A stretch of 64,000 nt of DNA, taken from assembly GCA_021531385.1 (NCBI GenBank), contig JAFBIR010000008.1, positions 94,936-158,935 of the forward strand. Direction: 5' to 3'. Below, one piece after another: positions 9,252-18,236 of the stretch. A model generated the notes under the pieces. The model did no database searches. It was given only the letters and a program-made list of their open reading frames with translations, and was not told the origin of the DNA. Source of the DNA: Parabacteroides distasonis. GTDB taxonomy: Bacteria; Bacteroidota; Bacteroidia; Bacteroidales; Tannerellaceae. Numbering within the stretch: the first letter of the stretch is position 1; every line of letters begins with the position of its first letter. A program made the position numbers and the translations under genes.

Positions 9252-9556
9252 GAAAACTGCTGAATATGTACATACTAGTAACATACGATGTAGATACTAC
9301 GACAAAAGAAGGGACTCGTAGGCTTCGACAGGTGGCGAAGGCATGTCAAGATTATGGGCAAAGGGTGCAGAACTCGGTTTTTGAGTGCGAGTTGACCGAA
9401 GCTCAGTTCTGTCTATTAAAGGATCGAATCAAAGAAATCATTAACAGCTCATCAGATAGTATTCGTTTTTATCATCTTCATAGAAATGAGCAAAGATGAG
9501 TAGAGGTTTTAGGAGCAGAAACTGCCTATAATGTTAAGGATACACTCATTATATAA
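9248..9556 (+). pseudogene. cas2: cas2 fused to a cas1 start remnant and broken by an in-frame TGA
   Basis: The frame opens with MRKLLN and continues directly as MYILVTYDVD, the normal Cas2 start with its conserved aspartate. MRKLLN matches the usual first residues of type I-C Cas1 proteins, and its ATG overlaps the cas4 stop exactly where cas1 should begin. The remaining cas1 gene is absent. Cas2 is cut by TGA at 9497-9499. Reading through gives VEVLGAETAYNVKDTLII and a TAA at 9554, so Cas2 from its own ATG (9266) would be exactly 96 residues, the family norm. The stop replaces the basic residue of the [RK]VE motif and is one C-to-T change from CGA. A minimal annotation would show an 83-residue protein ending at 9499. 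Confidence 0.88.
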
Positions 9557-9725
9557 AAATGCGAACTGGTTGTGGTACATGATTGTTGAGGGTTTCGCAT
9601 GTGTTGAAAATCAATGTGTAATCAGAATGACTTGGAGGATTTATTGAATAGAATCTTACTTGGTTATACGTTTCGCAGAATGCAGCTTTTATATATCTTT
9701 GTGCCACTATCTTAAGGATAGTACT
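9557..9725 (+). promoter_or_regulatory. CRISPR leader with consensus promoter at 9694-9701
   Basis: This A/T-rich stretch between the broken cas2 and the first repeat contains TATCTTTG at 9694-9701, a perfect match to the Bacteroidetes -7 box TAnnTTTG. A weak -33 (TTTC, 9671-9674) lies 19 bp upstream. Transcription would start near 9708, about 18 bp before repeat 1. A small inverted repeat (ACTATCTTAAGGATAGT) sits between the promoter and the array. Confidence 0.6.
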
Positions 9726-10020
9726 GTCGCACCTCTCGTAGGTGCGTGGATTGAAACTTCGCTGGCTACATCAACGATGGCCCAATCAGATCGCACCTCT
9801 CGCAGGTGCGTGGATTGAAACGGAGACTGGGAGTTCGTGAAGTACCTGTTCGTGCGTCGCACTTCTCGTAGGTGCGTGGATTGAAACGATTACGTCATGC
9901 GTGGCCGTAAACGCAAGACAAGTCGCACTCCTCGTGGGTGTGTGGATTGAAAAGTGCCTCATGGCATCTCTATCGGTAAACATGACTCGTTGCTTCTCCC
10001 GTAGAATAATTTGATTGTCA
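9726..10020 (+). CRISPR. short type I-C CRISPR array, four repeats plus one degenerate
   Basis: The 32-bp repeats at 9726-9757, 9790-9821, 9856-9887 and 9922-9953 begin GTCGCAC and end GTGGATTGAAAC, the classic type I-C form. Spacers are 32, 34, 34 and 35 bp. A fifth, badly decayed repeat starts at 9989 (GTTGCTTCTCCCGTAG) with the expected spacing. No two repeats are identical: repeat 2 starts with A, repeat 3 has CTT for CCT, and repeat 4 changes several bases including the last C. Decay increases away from the leader, so the array appears old and no longer refreshed. Confidence 0.95.
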
Positions 10021-10100
10021 ATATTTTACATATGTAGGAGAGCTGATAAGCCATGTATTAAGGGCTTCTTAAGGGACAGGTTAATGGATTATTAAGCCGC

Positions 10101-10180
10101 TAACTATTGGCTTGTTGAGCCATTAACTTACGGCTACTCCAACTCGCTAACTTACGGTTTGGATAGGGAATAGCTTACGG
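10101..10180. repeat. 23-24-bp periodic repeat array (core TAACTTACGG)
   Basis: Cores start at 10101 (TAACTATTGG), 10124 (TAACTTACGG), 10148 (TAACTTACGG) and 10171 (TAGCTTACGG), giving steps of 23, 24 and 23 bp. The sequence between cores is not conserved. The array lies just past the CRISPR trailer. Confidence 0.7.
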
Positions 10181-10414
10181 TTGTTTTCATGGTATTTTGT
10201 GGATTCCGATACTTGAATGAAAGCATAGGATCATCCACCTACTTGATGTTTCGATACAGGTTATTGCTACATGGTAAAGATTGTTAGTATAATCATGATT
10301 ATGGTACAAAGATGGCAACATACATAAAGGAACTGAATCATAAAAGTAATAACGCACAGCATATTTGGCTGATTCAGCGAAATGGTGTAGCTTCGCGGCA
10401 TCTGATTGCTTGGA
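10181..10414. other. intergenic stretch without a recognised gene
   Basis: No credible coding frame, RNA gene or perfect TAnnTTTG promoter is visible here on the plus strand. It presumably holds the promoter of the following glycosyltransferase operon, but I could not place it. Confidence 0.4.
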
Positions 10415-11671
10415 ATGAAAGTGCTGATTTTAAATACTTCGGAACGGACGGGTGGTGCGGCTGTGGCTGCCAATCGTCTGATGAATGCACTTTGTAAACA
10501 GGGTGTAGAGGCCAATATGTTGGTGCGTGATAAACAAAGTGAGGATGAACGAGTAATCTCGGTCAATCAGTCATGGTTCCAACGAAGATTGAACTTCTTG
10601 CGTTTTGTCTGGGAACGATTGGTGATTTTCCTTTGTAACAAGTTGAATCGCAAGGATCTGTTTCGGGTCTCGATTGCCAATACGGGTGTGAACTTAGCCG
10701 CTCATCCTTTGGTGAAAGAGGCGGATGTCATCCATCTGCATTGGATCAACCAAGGATTCCTCTCTTTGAAAGGGCTTCGCCAACTGATTGCTACAGGCAA
10801 GCCCATTGTTTGGACGTTGCATGATATGTGGCCAGCAACGGCGATATGCCATTACCCAGGAGATTGCACAAAATATCTGACAGCTTGTTCTCACTGCGCA
10901 CTTTCTGTGCCGCATCCATTATGGGATTTAGCCGTCTCTACTTTCCGACAGAAGGGCAGAGTTGCTTTGAACTCGATTACTTTCGTGGGATGCAGTCAGT
11001 GGATTGCTCAAAAGGCAAAGCAGGGGAAATGGCTGCAATCAGCATCTTTTACATCCATACCGAATCCAATAGATGTGTCTATTTTTAAACCAGTGGAGAG
11101 AGTTGTCGCTCGTCGTCATTTTCATTTGGCAGAAGATAGACTTTTCGTGTTATTTGCTGCTGCTAAATTGTCGGAAATTCGAAAGGGAGCTACCTATTTT
11201 GTGGAGGCTTGTCAAGAGCTATACCCTATTTATGGCGATTGTATGGAGGTCCTGTTGATGGGCAACTGTGCGGACGAACTGAAACAGTGTGTACCCTTCA
11301 AAGTGAAAGAGTTAGGCTATTTGTCTGATGCACAAGAGATGGCATTGGTGTATAATTGTGCGGATTTGTTTGCGATTCCCTCCTTAGAAGATAATCTGCC
11401 CAACACCATCATGGAGGCTATGGCTTGTGGCACACCTTGCGTAGGCTTCCAAACAGGGGGCATTCCAGAGATGATTGATCATGAGCAAAACGGTTATGTC
11501 GCCCATTACCAAGATGCAAAGGATTTAGCGAAAGGCATTCAATGGGTGATCAACCATCCGGATCCGGAGGCGTTGCGGCAAGCCTGCGTGGAGAAGGTGC
11601 GGACGCACTATGCGGAGGAGGTTGTGGCGCAGCAATATATCAAGTTGTATGAACAATTATTGAAGCGGTAG
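10415..11671 (+). CDS. glycosyltransferase family 4 (GT-B fold)
   Basis: A 418-residue protein starting MKVLILNTSERTGGAAVAAN, the donor-side N-terminus typical of Bacteroidales GT4 enzymes. The C-terminal half carries the GT4 signature: FVLFAAAKLSEIRKGA, then FAIPSLEDNLPNTIMEAMACG with the nucleotide-sugar-binding glutamate, and GFQTGGIPEMI. It probably adds a sugar to a lipid-linked or cell-surface glycan in the cytoplasm. The ATG at 10415 is preferred to an upstream TTG because it starts the first beta-strand. It is 7 bp from the next glycosyltransferase. Donor and acceptor are unknown. Confidence 0.88.
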   Translation: MKVLILNTSERTGGAAVAANRLMNALCKQGVEANMLVRDKQSEDERVISVNQSWFQRRLNFLRFVWERLVIFLCNKLNRKDLFRVSIANTGVNLAAHPLVKEADVIHLHWINQGFLSLKGLRQLIATGKPIVWTLHDMWPATAICHYPGDCTKYLTACSHCALSVPHPLWDLAVSTFRQKGRVALNSITFVGCSQWIAQKAKQGKWLQSASFTSIPNPIDVSIFKPVERVVARRHFHLAEDRLFVLFAAAKLSEIRKGATYFVEACQELYPIYGDCMEVLLMGNCADELKQCVPFKVKELGYLSDAQEMALVYNCADLFAIPSLEDNLPNTIMEAMACGTPCVGFQTGGIPEMIDHEQNGYVAHYQDAKDLAKGIQWVINHPDPEALRQACVEKVRTHYAEEVVAQQYIKLYEQLLKR

Positions 11672-11678
11672 AGCATTT

Positions 11679-12443
11679 ATGACACATTTACAACCTAAAT
11701 TTTCTATCATCACCATCACTTATAATGCGGAACAATGGTTAGAGCGCACTATTTTGAGTGTGTTGAGCCAATCTTATCCAAATGTGGAATATATCGTGAT
11801 TGATGGGGCTTCGACAGATCGAACCGTGGAGCTGATCAAGCAATATGAGGCGGGTATCAGCTATTGGGTGAGTGAGCCTGATCAAGGACTGTACGATGCG
11901 ATGAACAAAGGTTTGCGAAAGGCGACGGGGGATTATGTTTGGTTCTTGAATGCGGGTGACACACTTTATACCGCAGATACCTTGCAAAGTGTGGTGGCAT
12001 CTCTGAAAAAGAGCGTATCTTTGCCCGACGTGCTGTATGGGGAGACGCAGATCGTGGATGCACAAGGTAGGGCTTTGGGTATGCGCCGATTGAAAGCACC
12101 TCGTAAGCTAACATGGAAGCGTTTCCGAATGGGTATGTTGGTTTGCCATCAATCCTTTGTGGTGAAACGGAGCGTAGCGCCGGAATATGATACGACCTAT
12201 CGCTGGGTGGCTGATTATGAGTGGTGTATTCGTTGCTTGAAACAGGCGAAACGAATCAAGCACACCCATCTGATCCTGTCCAACTATTTGGAGGAGGGTT
12301 TGAGCACAGCAAATAGAAAGGCCTCTCTGAAAGAACGTTATGCGGTGATGTGTCATTATTATGGTACGTTGTCCACGATGCTCCTTCACGTATGGTTTGC
12401 GTTGCGCTTCTATACAGCGAAATGGATCAAAGGCAGAGTATAA
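11679..12443 (+). CDS. glycosyltransferase family 2
   Basis: A 254-residue GT-A enzyme. FSIITITYNAEQWLERTI is the nucleotide-binding start, YIVIDGASTDRT carries the first conserved aspartate, and WFLNAGD supplies the metal-binding region. The later segment RWVADYEW suits the catalytic base region of WcaA-like family 2 enzymes. It sits between a GT4 and a YfhO-type protein, so the three probably act on one surface glycan. Confidence 0.88.
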   Translation: MTHLQPKFSIITITYNAEQWLERTILSVLSQSYPNVEYIVIDGASTDRTVELIKQYEAGISYWVSEPDQGLYDAMNKGLRKATGDYVWFLNAGDTLYTADTLQSVVASLKKSVSLPDVLYGETQIVDAQGRALGMRRLKAPRKLTWKRFRMGMLVCHQSFVVKRSVAPEYDTTYRWVADYEWCIRCLKQAKRIKHTHLILSNYLEEGLSTANRKASLKERYAVMCHYYGTLSTMLLHVWFALRFYTAKWIKGRV

Positions 12444-12468
12444 CGAAATAAATAGGATAAAGTAAGAT

Positions 12469-14991
12469 ATGAAAACTCTTTTAGTAAAATGGGGAAAACA
12501 CCTGTTTGCCATTGTGATCTTTTTGGCGATGACGGTGGCCTATTTTTCTCCAGCGGTACTTGACGGCAAGATGATCCGTCAGGGTGATATGGAAAAGGCG
12601 GCTGGTATGGGTAGCAGCCAGATGGATCAGTATGCGAAAACGGCGCAGCCGGGTGAGTTCAGTGCTTGGTCGGATGCGATGTTTGGTGGTATGCCCTACG
12701 CCGGGGGGTATGGTAATCCGGCACCCGATTTGCCTACTTATAATTTGATTGAGACTCCTTTGAAGGGGATTGGCTACCTGAACGCAGGTATGGTATTTAC
12801 CGGATTGATCTGCTTTTACATCTTGATGTGCGTGATGGGCATGAGTACTTGGTTAGCTATCGCCGGCTCGATCGCTTTTGCGTTAGCCTCTTACAATATT
12901 ATTATTATTGAAGCGGGGCATATCACCAAAGCGTATGTGATTGCTTACATGCCGATTACCTTGGCCGGAATGGCGTTGTTGTTTAAGCGGAAATACCTGT
13001 GGGGGGCTGTGCTCTTCCTGCTGGGTGTGGCGCTCTCGATTGGTAATGGACACATTCAGATTACTTACTATCTGATGTTGCTTTGTGTATTTATCTATTT
13101 GGGCTATTTAGTCAGCTGTATCAAAGGGAAGGCACTGAAAGAATTCGGATTAACAACCGCCATCATGATTGGATGCGTGGTGTTAGCAGTATTGCCCAAT
13201 GCGCAAGGTATGTATTCTCAGTGGGATTTGGGTAAGAACTCTATTCGTGGCGCTACGGAATTGACTACCACTACGCCCTCTGGCGAGCAGATCTCCTCCG
13301 GTTTGGATAAGGATTATGCGTTCGCGTGGAGCTATGGCAAAAGTGAGTTGCTTACGTTGTTGGTTCCTAATGCTTATGGAGGTGCCTCTGGTGGAGCTTT
13401 AGGTGTGGATTCGGAACTATACAAAGAGTTGAAAGCAAAAGGGGCTCAATTGGGCAAAGAGGTTAATGCACCGACTTACTGGGGTGACAAGAGCTTTACC
13501 TCGGGGCCGGTCTATATGGGAGCGTTGCTTTGCTTCCTGTTTGTGTTGGGTATGTTTGTCATTTCCAACCCGATGAAATGGTGGCTCTTTGCGGGAGCTC
13601 TCTTCTTGACGCTGTTGGCATTAGGCCGTAATTTCGACAGCTTCAACGACTTTATGTTCCATCACCTGCCGATGTACAACAAGTTCCGTACGGTGGAGAT
13701 GGCTTTGGTCATTCCGGGAATGGTGTTGCCAATCATTGCCTTTTGGGGCTTGCGGGATGTATTGTGCGGTCAGGTGGAAGATGCGAAGTTGAAGAAGGGC
13801 TTGATAGCCTCGTTGGTGATCACGGGTGGTCTTTCATTGATCCTCTGGTTGATGCCGAGCCTTTTCTTGGATTTCCGTTCGGCTTACGATGCGCAATATC
13901 AGATGCCGGATTGGTATTACAACGCCTTGTTGATGGATCGAGAGTCGTTAGCCTCTGCGGATGCGTTACGTTCGTTGTTCTTTATCTTGGCGGGAGCGGT
14001 ACTGCTTTTCTGGTATTATACCAGCAAGAACCGACCGATGGTAGCGAACTATGTGATGGTTGGTGTGGCTGTTTTGATGTTGGCTGACCTGTGGACGGTG
14101 GATAAGCGTTATCTAAATGAGAAAAATTTCGTGCGTCAACAACCAGCTGATGTCTATAAAGAGAGTGTAGCGGATCAGGCGATCTTCGAGGATAAGGATC
14201 CCTCTTTCCGTGTCTTGAATCTGAACAATCCCTTCCAAGAGACGACCGTTTCATATTATCACCATTCTGTGGGTGGTTACTATGCGGCCAAGTTACGTCG
14301 TTATCAGGAGTTGATCGACCACCGTTTGCAAGGTGAGTTGAATGGGCTGATTGAGGCCTTGCAAAAGGCGCAAACCGCCAATGACTTGATGGGTGCGTTT
14401 GCGGCTTCTCCCTCTCTGAATATGTTGAATACCCGCTATGTGATTTATAATCCGGAGCAACCGCCTTTACGTAATCCGTTTGCTTTTGGCAACGCCTGGT
14501 TTGTGGATCAGGTGGAGATCGTGGAGAATGCCGATGCGGAGATCGCTGCCTTGAATACGTTGAATCCATTGGTGAAAGCAGTGGTGGACAAACGATTTGC
14601 TGATCAGTTGAAAGGGTTCACGCCTGCGTTAGATTCCATGGCGACCATTCAGTTGGAGAGCTATCGTCCCAATCGGTTGGTGTACAAGACAGAGGCGAAG
14701 CGTGATCAGTTGGCTGTCTTCTCGGAGATTTACTATGATCCAGGGTGGAACGTCACGATTGATGGTAAGCCTGCCACTCATTTCCGTGCAGACTGGATCT
14801 TACGTTCGATGATTATTCCGGCGGGTGCGCATGAGGTGGTCTTTGAGTTTAAGCCGCAAGGTTACATCACCGCCTCTTACGTCGCTTCTTTCAGCTCCTT
14901 TGCGATCCTGCTATTATTGATAGCAGCTATTCTATACTCGGTTGGAAAGGAATTTCGGAAAGGGAATGAGGAGAAAATAATGAAGGCATAA
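12469..14991 (+). CDS. YfhO-family multi-pass membrane protein
   Basis: An 840-residue protein with a long hydrophobic N-terminal two-thirds containing many predicted transmembrane segments, then an extracytoplasmic region and a final membrane helix near residues 805-825. The C-terminal motif YDPGWNVTIDG followed by LRSMIIPAGAHEV is typical of YfhO proteins. In Firmicutes YfhO glycosylates lipoteichoic acid using undecaprenyl-linked sugars; Bacteroidales homologues are uncharacterised but belong to the GT-C-like group. It follows the GT2 gene by 25 bp and likely completes that operon. Confidence 0.85.
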   Translation: MKTLLVKWGKHLFAIVIFLAMTVAYFSPAVLDGKMIRQGDMEKAAGMGSSQMDQYAKTAQPGEFSAWSDAMFGGMPYAGGYGNPAPDLPTYNLIETPLKGIGYLNAGMVFTGLICFYILMCVMGMSTWLAIAGSIAFALASYNIIIIEAGHITKAYVIAYMPITLAGMALLFKRKYLWGAVLFLLGVALSIGNGHIQITYYLMLLCVFIYLGYLVSCIKGKALKEFGLTTAIMIGCVVLAVLPNAQGMYSQWDLGKNSIRGATELTTTTPSGEQISSGLDKDYAFAWSYGKSELLTLLVPNAYGGASGGALGVDSELYKELKAKGAQLGKEVNAPTYWGDKSFTSGPVYMGALLCFLFVLGMFVISNPMKWWLFAGALFLTLLALGRNFDSFNDFMFHHLPMYNKFRTVEMALVIPGMVLPIIAFWGLRDVLCGQVEDAKLKKGLIASLVITGGLSLILWLMPSLFLDFRSAYDAQYQMPDWYYNALLMDRESLASADALRSLFFILAGAVLLFWYYTSKNRPMVANYVMVGVAVLMLADLWTVDKRYLNEKNFVRQQPADVYKESVADQAIFEDKDPSFRVLNLNNPFQETTVSYYHHSVGGYYAAKLRRYQELIDHRLQGELNGLIEALQKAQTANDLMGAFAASPSLNMLNTRYVIYNPEQPPLRNPFAFGNAWFVDQVEIVENADAEIAALNTLNPLVKAVVDKRFADQLKGFTPALDSMATIQLESYRPNRLVYKTEAKRDQLAVFSEIYYDPGWNVTIDGKPATHFRADWILRSMIIPAGAHEVVFEFKPQGYITASYVASFSSFAILLLLIAAILYSVGKEFRKGNEEKIMKA

Positions 14992-15003
14992 TGCCTAAAA
15001 AAT

Positions 15004-15122
15004 CATGGGCAATGCGCGATATTTTATTGCCCATGGTTTTCAAAAACGTTGCCCATGAAAAAATAAAATGTTGCCCATGCTTTTTTGTTGGGATGCCCAT
15101 CATTTTTCAAAAAGACGGGCAA
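15004..15122. repeat. 22-bp periodic array (core TTGCCCATG, both orientations)
   Basis: Forward cores lie at 15027, 15049, 15071 (TTGCCCATG) and 15093 (ATGCCCATC). Reverse-complement cores flank them at 15004 (CATGGGCAA) and 15114 (GACGGGCAA). Centre-to-centre steps are 23, 22, 22, 22 and 21 bp. Spacers are A/T-rich. The array occupies the gap between two convergent genes and could also pair into hairpins that end transcription from either side. Confidence 0.85.
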
Positions 15123-15134
15123 CGTTTTTGGGGG

Positions 15135-16256
15135 TTATAAATCCCGCATGAAACAGAGCAGCTTGCTTGTGAGACTTCCCCACGAGAGAGCTGCTTTTTC
15201 TTTGGCTATCTGTGTGGGAAGGAGGGCTTGCCAAGAGGGGCTGAAAAGTGTACGGATGCCCTCGGCGATGGATGCCGGAGAGATGGCTTGTGTGACAATA
15301 CCCGTTTTGGGGAGACCTATACTTTGTGCAAAGTCTCCAACGGGGGTGCTGACCATCGGTAGATCGAAATGATAGGCAACGGAGACCACTCCACTTTGTG
15401 TTGCGGAGCGATAGGGAAGTGCCAACGCATCTGCGGCAGAAAAATAGGTGGGAATATCCTCGTCGTGCACATAGCCATTATGCACAAATATGCGATCCTT
15501 TGCCAGTGAGGTTGCTATCAATGCCTGGTATTTCTCAAAACTGCCGTAACACTCGCCTGCAATCACTAATTGATAATCTTCCGGCAAGAGATCCATTGCC
15601 TCAATCAGTAGATCCAATCCTTTGTAGGCACGAATCAAACCAAAGAACAGCAAGGTCTTGCGGGCTGGGTCAATTCCTAACTGGGCACATGCCGTCGTGC
15701 GATCCTGCTTGGCACCAAAATGATCGTATAAAGGATGCGGGTGTTGCACGAATTGGGCCTTGGGGCAGAGCTGACGTAGGTCGTTTGCCACATTATCGCT
15801 CAACACCAGGAATCCGTGGCATTGCTGGAAAAGCAACTTCGCCATGGGTTTGTCAAAGAAACGAGGTTCATGTGGAATCGCATTGTGAATCAAGGTGATC
15901 ACCTTGCATTGTCGTTTCAAGCGATTAGCGATGTGTGCGTAGCCGGGCACAAAGAAAGACATCCAATAACTGATAATCAATGCTTCCGGACGGAAAGCCT
16001 CTATGGCTTTCACCGTCTGAAAGTAGGAGAGCGGGTTGATGCTATCCAACACCCGCTCGTTAGGTATGGCCATCGCTTGATCGCCCTCCTCCACATACTG
16101 CGTCTTACCGGGAAATAACAAATCGGGATATAATCGTTTGAAATTAAATGCTTTTACCTCATGGCCATCTTGGATAAGCTGACTGTAGAGCATACCGCTA
16201 AATTGAGCGATACCGCCGCGGTACGGGTATATGGGGGAGAGGATAGCGATGCGCAT
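15135..16256 (-). CDS. glycosyltransferase family 4
   Basis: A 373-residue GT-B enzyme. It starts MRIAILSPIYPYRGGIAQFS, and the C-terminal half has LLFFGLIRAYKGLDLLIEAM, DALALPYRSATQSGV and MVSTPVGDF, in the positions expected for the GT4 donor site. The donor-site glutamate motif of many GT4 proteins (EALACG) is replaced by SGVVSVAY, which occurs in some subfamilies. It ends 5 bp after ahcY on the same strand, so ahcY transcripts may continue into it. It faces the YfhO operon tail to tail. Confidence 0.85.
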   Translation of the reverse strand: MRIAILSPIYPYRGGIAQFSGMLYSQLIQDGHEVKAFNFKRLYPDLLFPGKTQYVEEGDQAMAIPNERVLDSINPLSYFQTVKAIEAFRPEALIISYWMSFFVPGYAHIANRLKRQCKVITLIHNAIPHEPRFFDKPMAKLLFQQCHGFLVLSDNVANDLRQLCPKAQFVQHPHPLYDHFGAKQDRTTACAQLGIDPARKTLLFFGLIRAYKGLDLLIEAMDLLPEDYQLVIAGECYGSFEKYQALIATSLAKDRIFVHNGYVHDEDIPTYFSAADALALPYRSATQSGVVSVAYHFDLPMVSTPVGDFAQSIGLPKTGIVTQAISPASIAEGIRTLFSPSWQALLPTQIAKEKAALSWGSLTSKLLCFMRDL

Positions 16257-16261
16257 AGTCT

Positions 16262-17680
16262 TTAATATCTATAATGATCTGCTTTGTATGGACCTTCAAT
16301 CTTTACGCCAATGTAGTCGGCCTGCTTCTGCGTCAAGGTAGAGAGCTTCGCACCGATACGCTCCAAATGCAGACGAGCCACCTCCTCGTCGAGGTGCTTC
16401 GGCAAGCGGTAAACACCGATCTCGTACGGCTTTTGCCAGAGATCCATCTGTGCCAGAACCTGATTGGTGAAAGAGTTACTCATCACGAAAGAGGAGTGCC
16501 CTGTGGCGCAACCTAAGTTCACCAAACGGCCTTCCGCCAATAAGAAGATGGCATGGCCATCAGGGAAGGTGTACTTATCTACCTGCGGCTTGATGTTCAA
16601 GTGCTTAATGCCCGGATAGTTGATCAACTTATCCACTTGAATCTCGTTGTCGAAGTGACCGATGTTGCAGACAATGGCTTGATCTTTCATCTGCTCCATG
16701 TGTTCGATTGTGATAATGTCGCAGTTTCCTGTGGTCGTCACGAAGATATTACCCTCTTTCACAGCCTCTTCCATAGTTGTCACCTCAAAGCCCTCCATAG
16801 CGGCTTGCAGAGCGCAGATCGGGTCGATCTCTGTCACCAATACCCGTGCACCATACGAACGCATGGAGTGAGAGCAACCTTTACCTACATCCCCATAACC
16901 AGCGACAACTACCACCTTACCTGCGATCATCACATCCGTTGCCCGCTTTATGCCATCGGCCAGTGACTCGCGGCAACCATACAGGTTATCAAACTTAGAT
17001 TTGGTTACTGAGTCGTTTACGTTGATAGCCGGTACTAACAATTCTCCTCGCTCCATCATCTGATACAAACGGTGCACACCGGTTGTGGTCTCTTCAGAAA
17101 CGCCCTTCATCTCGGCTACCGTGCGATGCCAACGTTGGTTATCCTCTTGCAGGATACGGTTTAAGGTATCTAAGATGACCTGCTCCTCATGGTTACCACC
17201 CTTGCGATTGATGCTTTCCGGGTTCTCTTCTGCTCGATAGCCCATATGCACTAACAGGGAGGCGTCTCCACCATCATCCACGATCAAGTGTGGGCCTTTG
17301 CCATCGGGGAAACGAAGTGCCATCTCGGTACACCACCAATATTCCTCTAAGCTTTCGCCTTTCCAAGCGAAGACGGGTACACCGTCGGCTGCAATCGCCG
17401 CAGCCGCATGATCTTGTGTGGAGAAAATATTACAGCTGGCCCAACGGACATCCGCACCTAAAGCAACCAACGTCTCGATCAAAACCGCTGTCTGGATAGT
17501 CATGTGCAATGAACCAGTGATGCGTGCACCCTTCAACGGCTGCTGACCAGCGTACTTCTGACGTACAGCCATCAAACCAGGCATCTCATGCTCGGCGATC
17601 TCGATCTCTTTACGACCAAACTCAGCCAAGCTCATATCTGCCACTTTGTAGGGCAGATCATTCGGAAATAATTGTGACAT
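16262..17680 (-). CDS. ahcY: adenosylhomocysteinase
   Basis: A 472-residue S-adenosylhomocysteine hydrolase that splits SAH into adenosine and homocysteine with bound NAD, relieving methyltransferase inhibition. The N-terminal substrate region has [14 protein letters not shown], the central [16 protein letters not shown] carries the catalytic lysine and aspartate, and [14 protein letters not shown] is the Rossmann NAD site. The protein ends KADHYRY, as in the family. Full length with no oddities. Confidence 0.98.
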   Translation of the reverse strand: MSQLFPNDLPYKVADMSLAEFGRKEIEIAEHEMPGLMAVRQKYAGQQPLKGARITGSLHMTIQTAVLIETLVALGADVRWASCNIFSTQDHAAAAIAADGVPVFAWKGESLEEYWWCTEMALRFPDGKGPHLIVDDGGDASLLVHMGYRAEENPESINRKGGNHEEQVILDTLNRILQEDNQRWHRTVAEMKGVSEETTTGVHRLYQMMERGELLVPAINVNDSVTKSKFDNLYGCRESLADGIKRATDVMIAGKVVVVAGYGDVGKGCSHSMRSYGARVLVTEIDPICALQAAMEGFEVTTMEEAVKEGNIFVTTTGNCDIITIEHMEQMKDQAIVCNIGHFDNEIQVDKLINYPGIKHLNIKPQVDKYTFPDGHAIFLLAEGRLVNLGCATGHSSFVMSNSFTNQVLAQMDLWQKPYEIGVYRLPKHLDEEVARLHLERIGAKLSTLTQKQADYIGVKIEGPYKADHYRY

Positions 17681-17722
17681 ATAATAACGTATAAATCTAA
17701 TTGTTTACTTACTCGTGTGGCG

Positions 17723-17730
17723 CAAAGGTA
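17723..17730 (-). promoter_or_regulatory. -7 box of the ahcY promoter
   Basis: The minus strand reads TACCTTTG, a perfect TAnnTTTG match, 42 bp before the ahcY start codon. A partial -33 (TTG) lies about 20 bp further upstream. Confidence 0.6.
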
Positions 17731-17795
17731 CTCACAATTCCCGGATTAGCCAATGGGGCGGCATGAGGCCGTCCCCGTAGTGAGCTATACCGATG

Positions 17796-18224
17796 TTATC
17801 CCTGCATTTCCTTCGCTCTGAAAGCCATTGCGTAGAGGCGCATCTGTTTTACCATGGCTACCAACCCGTTGGAGCGAGTGGGCGAGAGATGCTCTTTGAG
17901 GCCAACCTTCTCGATGAAATAAAGATCCGCATCGAGAATCTCTTGTGGCGTGTGGTCGCTCAGCACCTGAATCAACAGGGAGACGATACCTTTAACGATG
18001 ACGGCATCGCTCTCTCCTTGGAAGTGGATCTTACCGTCTACAAAGTCTGCTTGCAGCCATACTCGACTTTGGCAACCCTCGATGAGGTTACTCTCGGTTT
18101 TATAACGCTCGTCGAGTGGAGGTAGCGAATTTCCTAAGTCAATTAATAACGCATATTTGTCCATCCAATCATCAAAGGCGGAAAACTCGTCTATGATGTT
18201 ATCTTGCAGTTCGTTTATACTCAT
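17796..18224 (-). CDS. sufE: SufE sulfur acceptor for Fe-S cluster assembly
   Basis: A 142-residue SufE protein. The sulfur-accepting cysteine is C51 in LIEGCQSRVW, the same position as in E. coli SufE, and the N-terminal helix and C-terminal LSPTRSNGL segment agree with the family. It takes persulfide sulfur from the SufS desulfurase. It is the last gene of the gyrB-led minus-strand operon, 12 bp after the glutaminyl-cyclase-like gene; the other suf genes are not in this window. Confidence 0.93.
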   Translation of the reverse strand: MSINELQDNIIDEFSAFDDWMDKYALLIDLGNSLPPLDERYKTESNLIEGCQSRVWLQADFVDGKIHFQGESDAVIVKGIVSLLIQVLSDHTPQEILDADLYFIEKVGLKEHLSPTRSNGLVAMVKQMRLYAMAFRAKEMQG

Positions 18225-18236
18225 TTCAATCCTTTT

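Noticed and set aside
9786..9983. A 65-residue minus-strand frame across the CRISPR repeats
   Set aside because: Its repeated SIHAPTRSAT segments are just the translated CRISPR repeat.
13982..14569. A 195-codon minus-strand frame inside the YfhO gene
   Set aside because: Arginine- and proline-rich antisense shadow with no domain.
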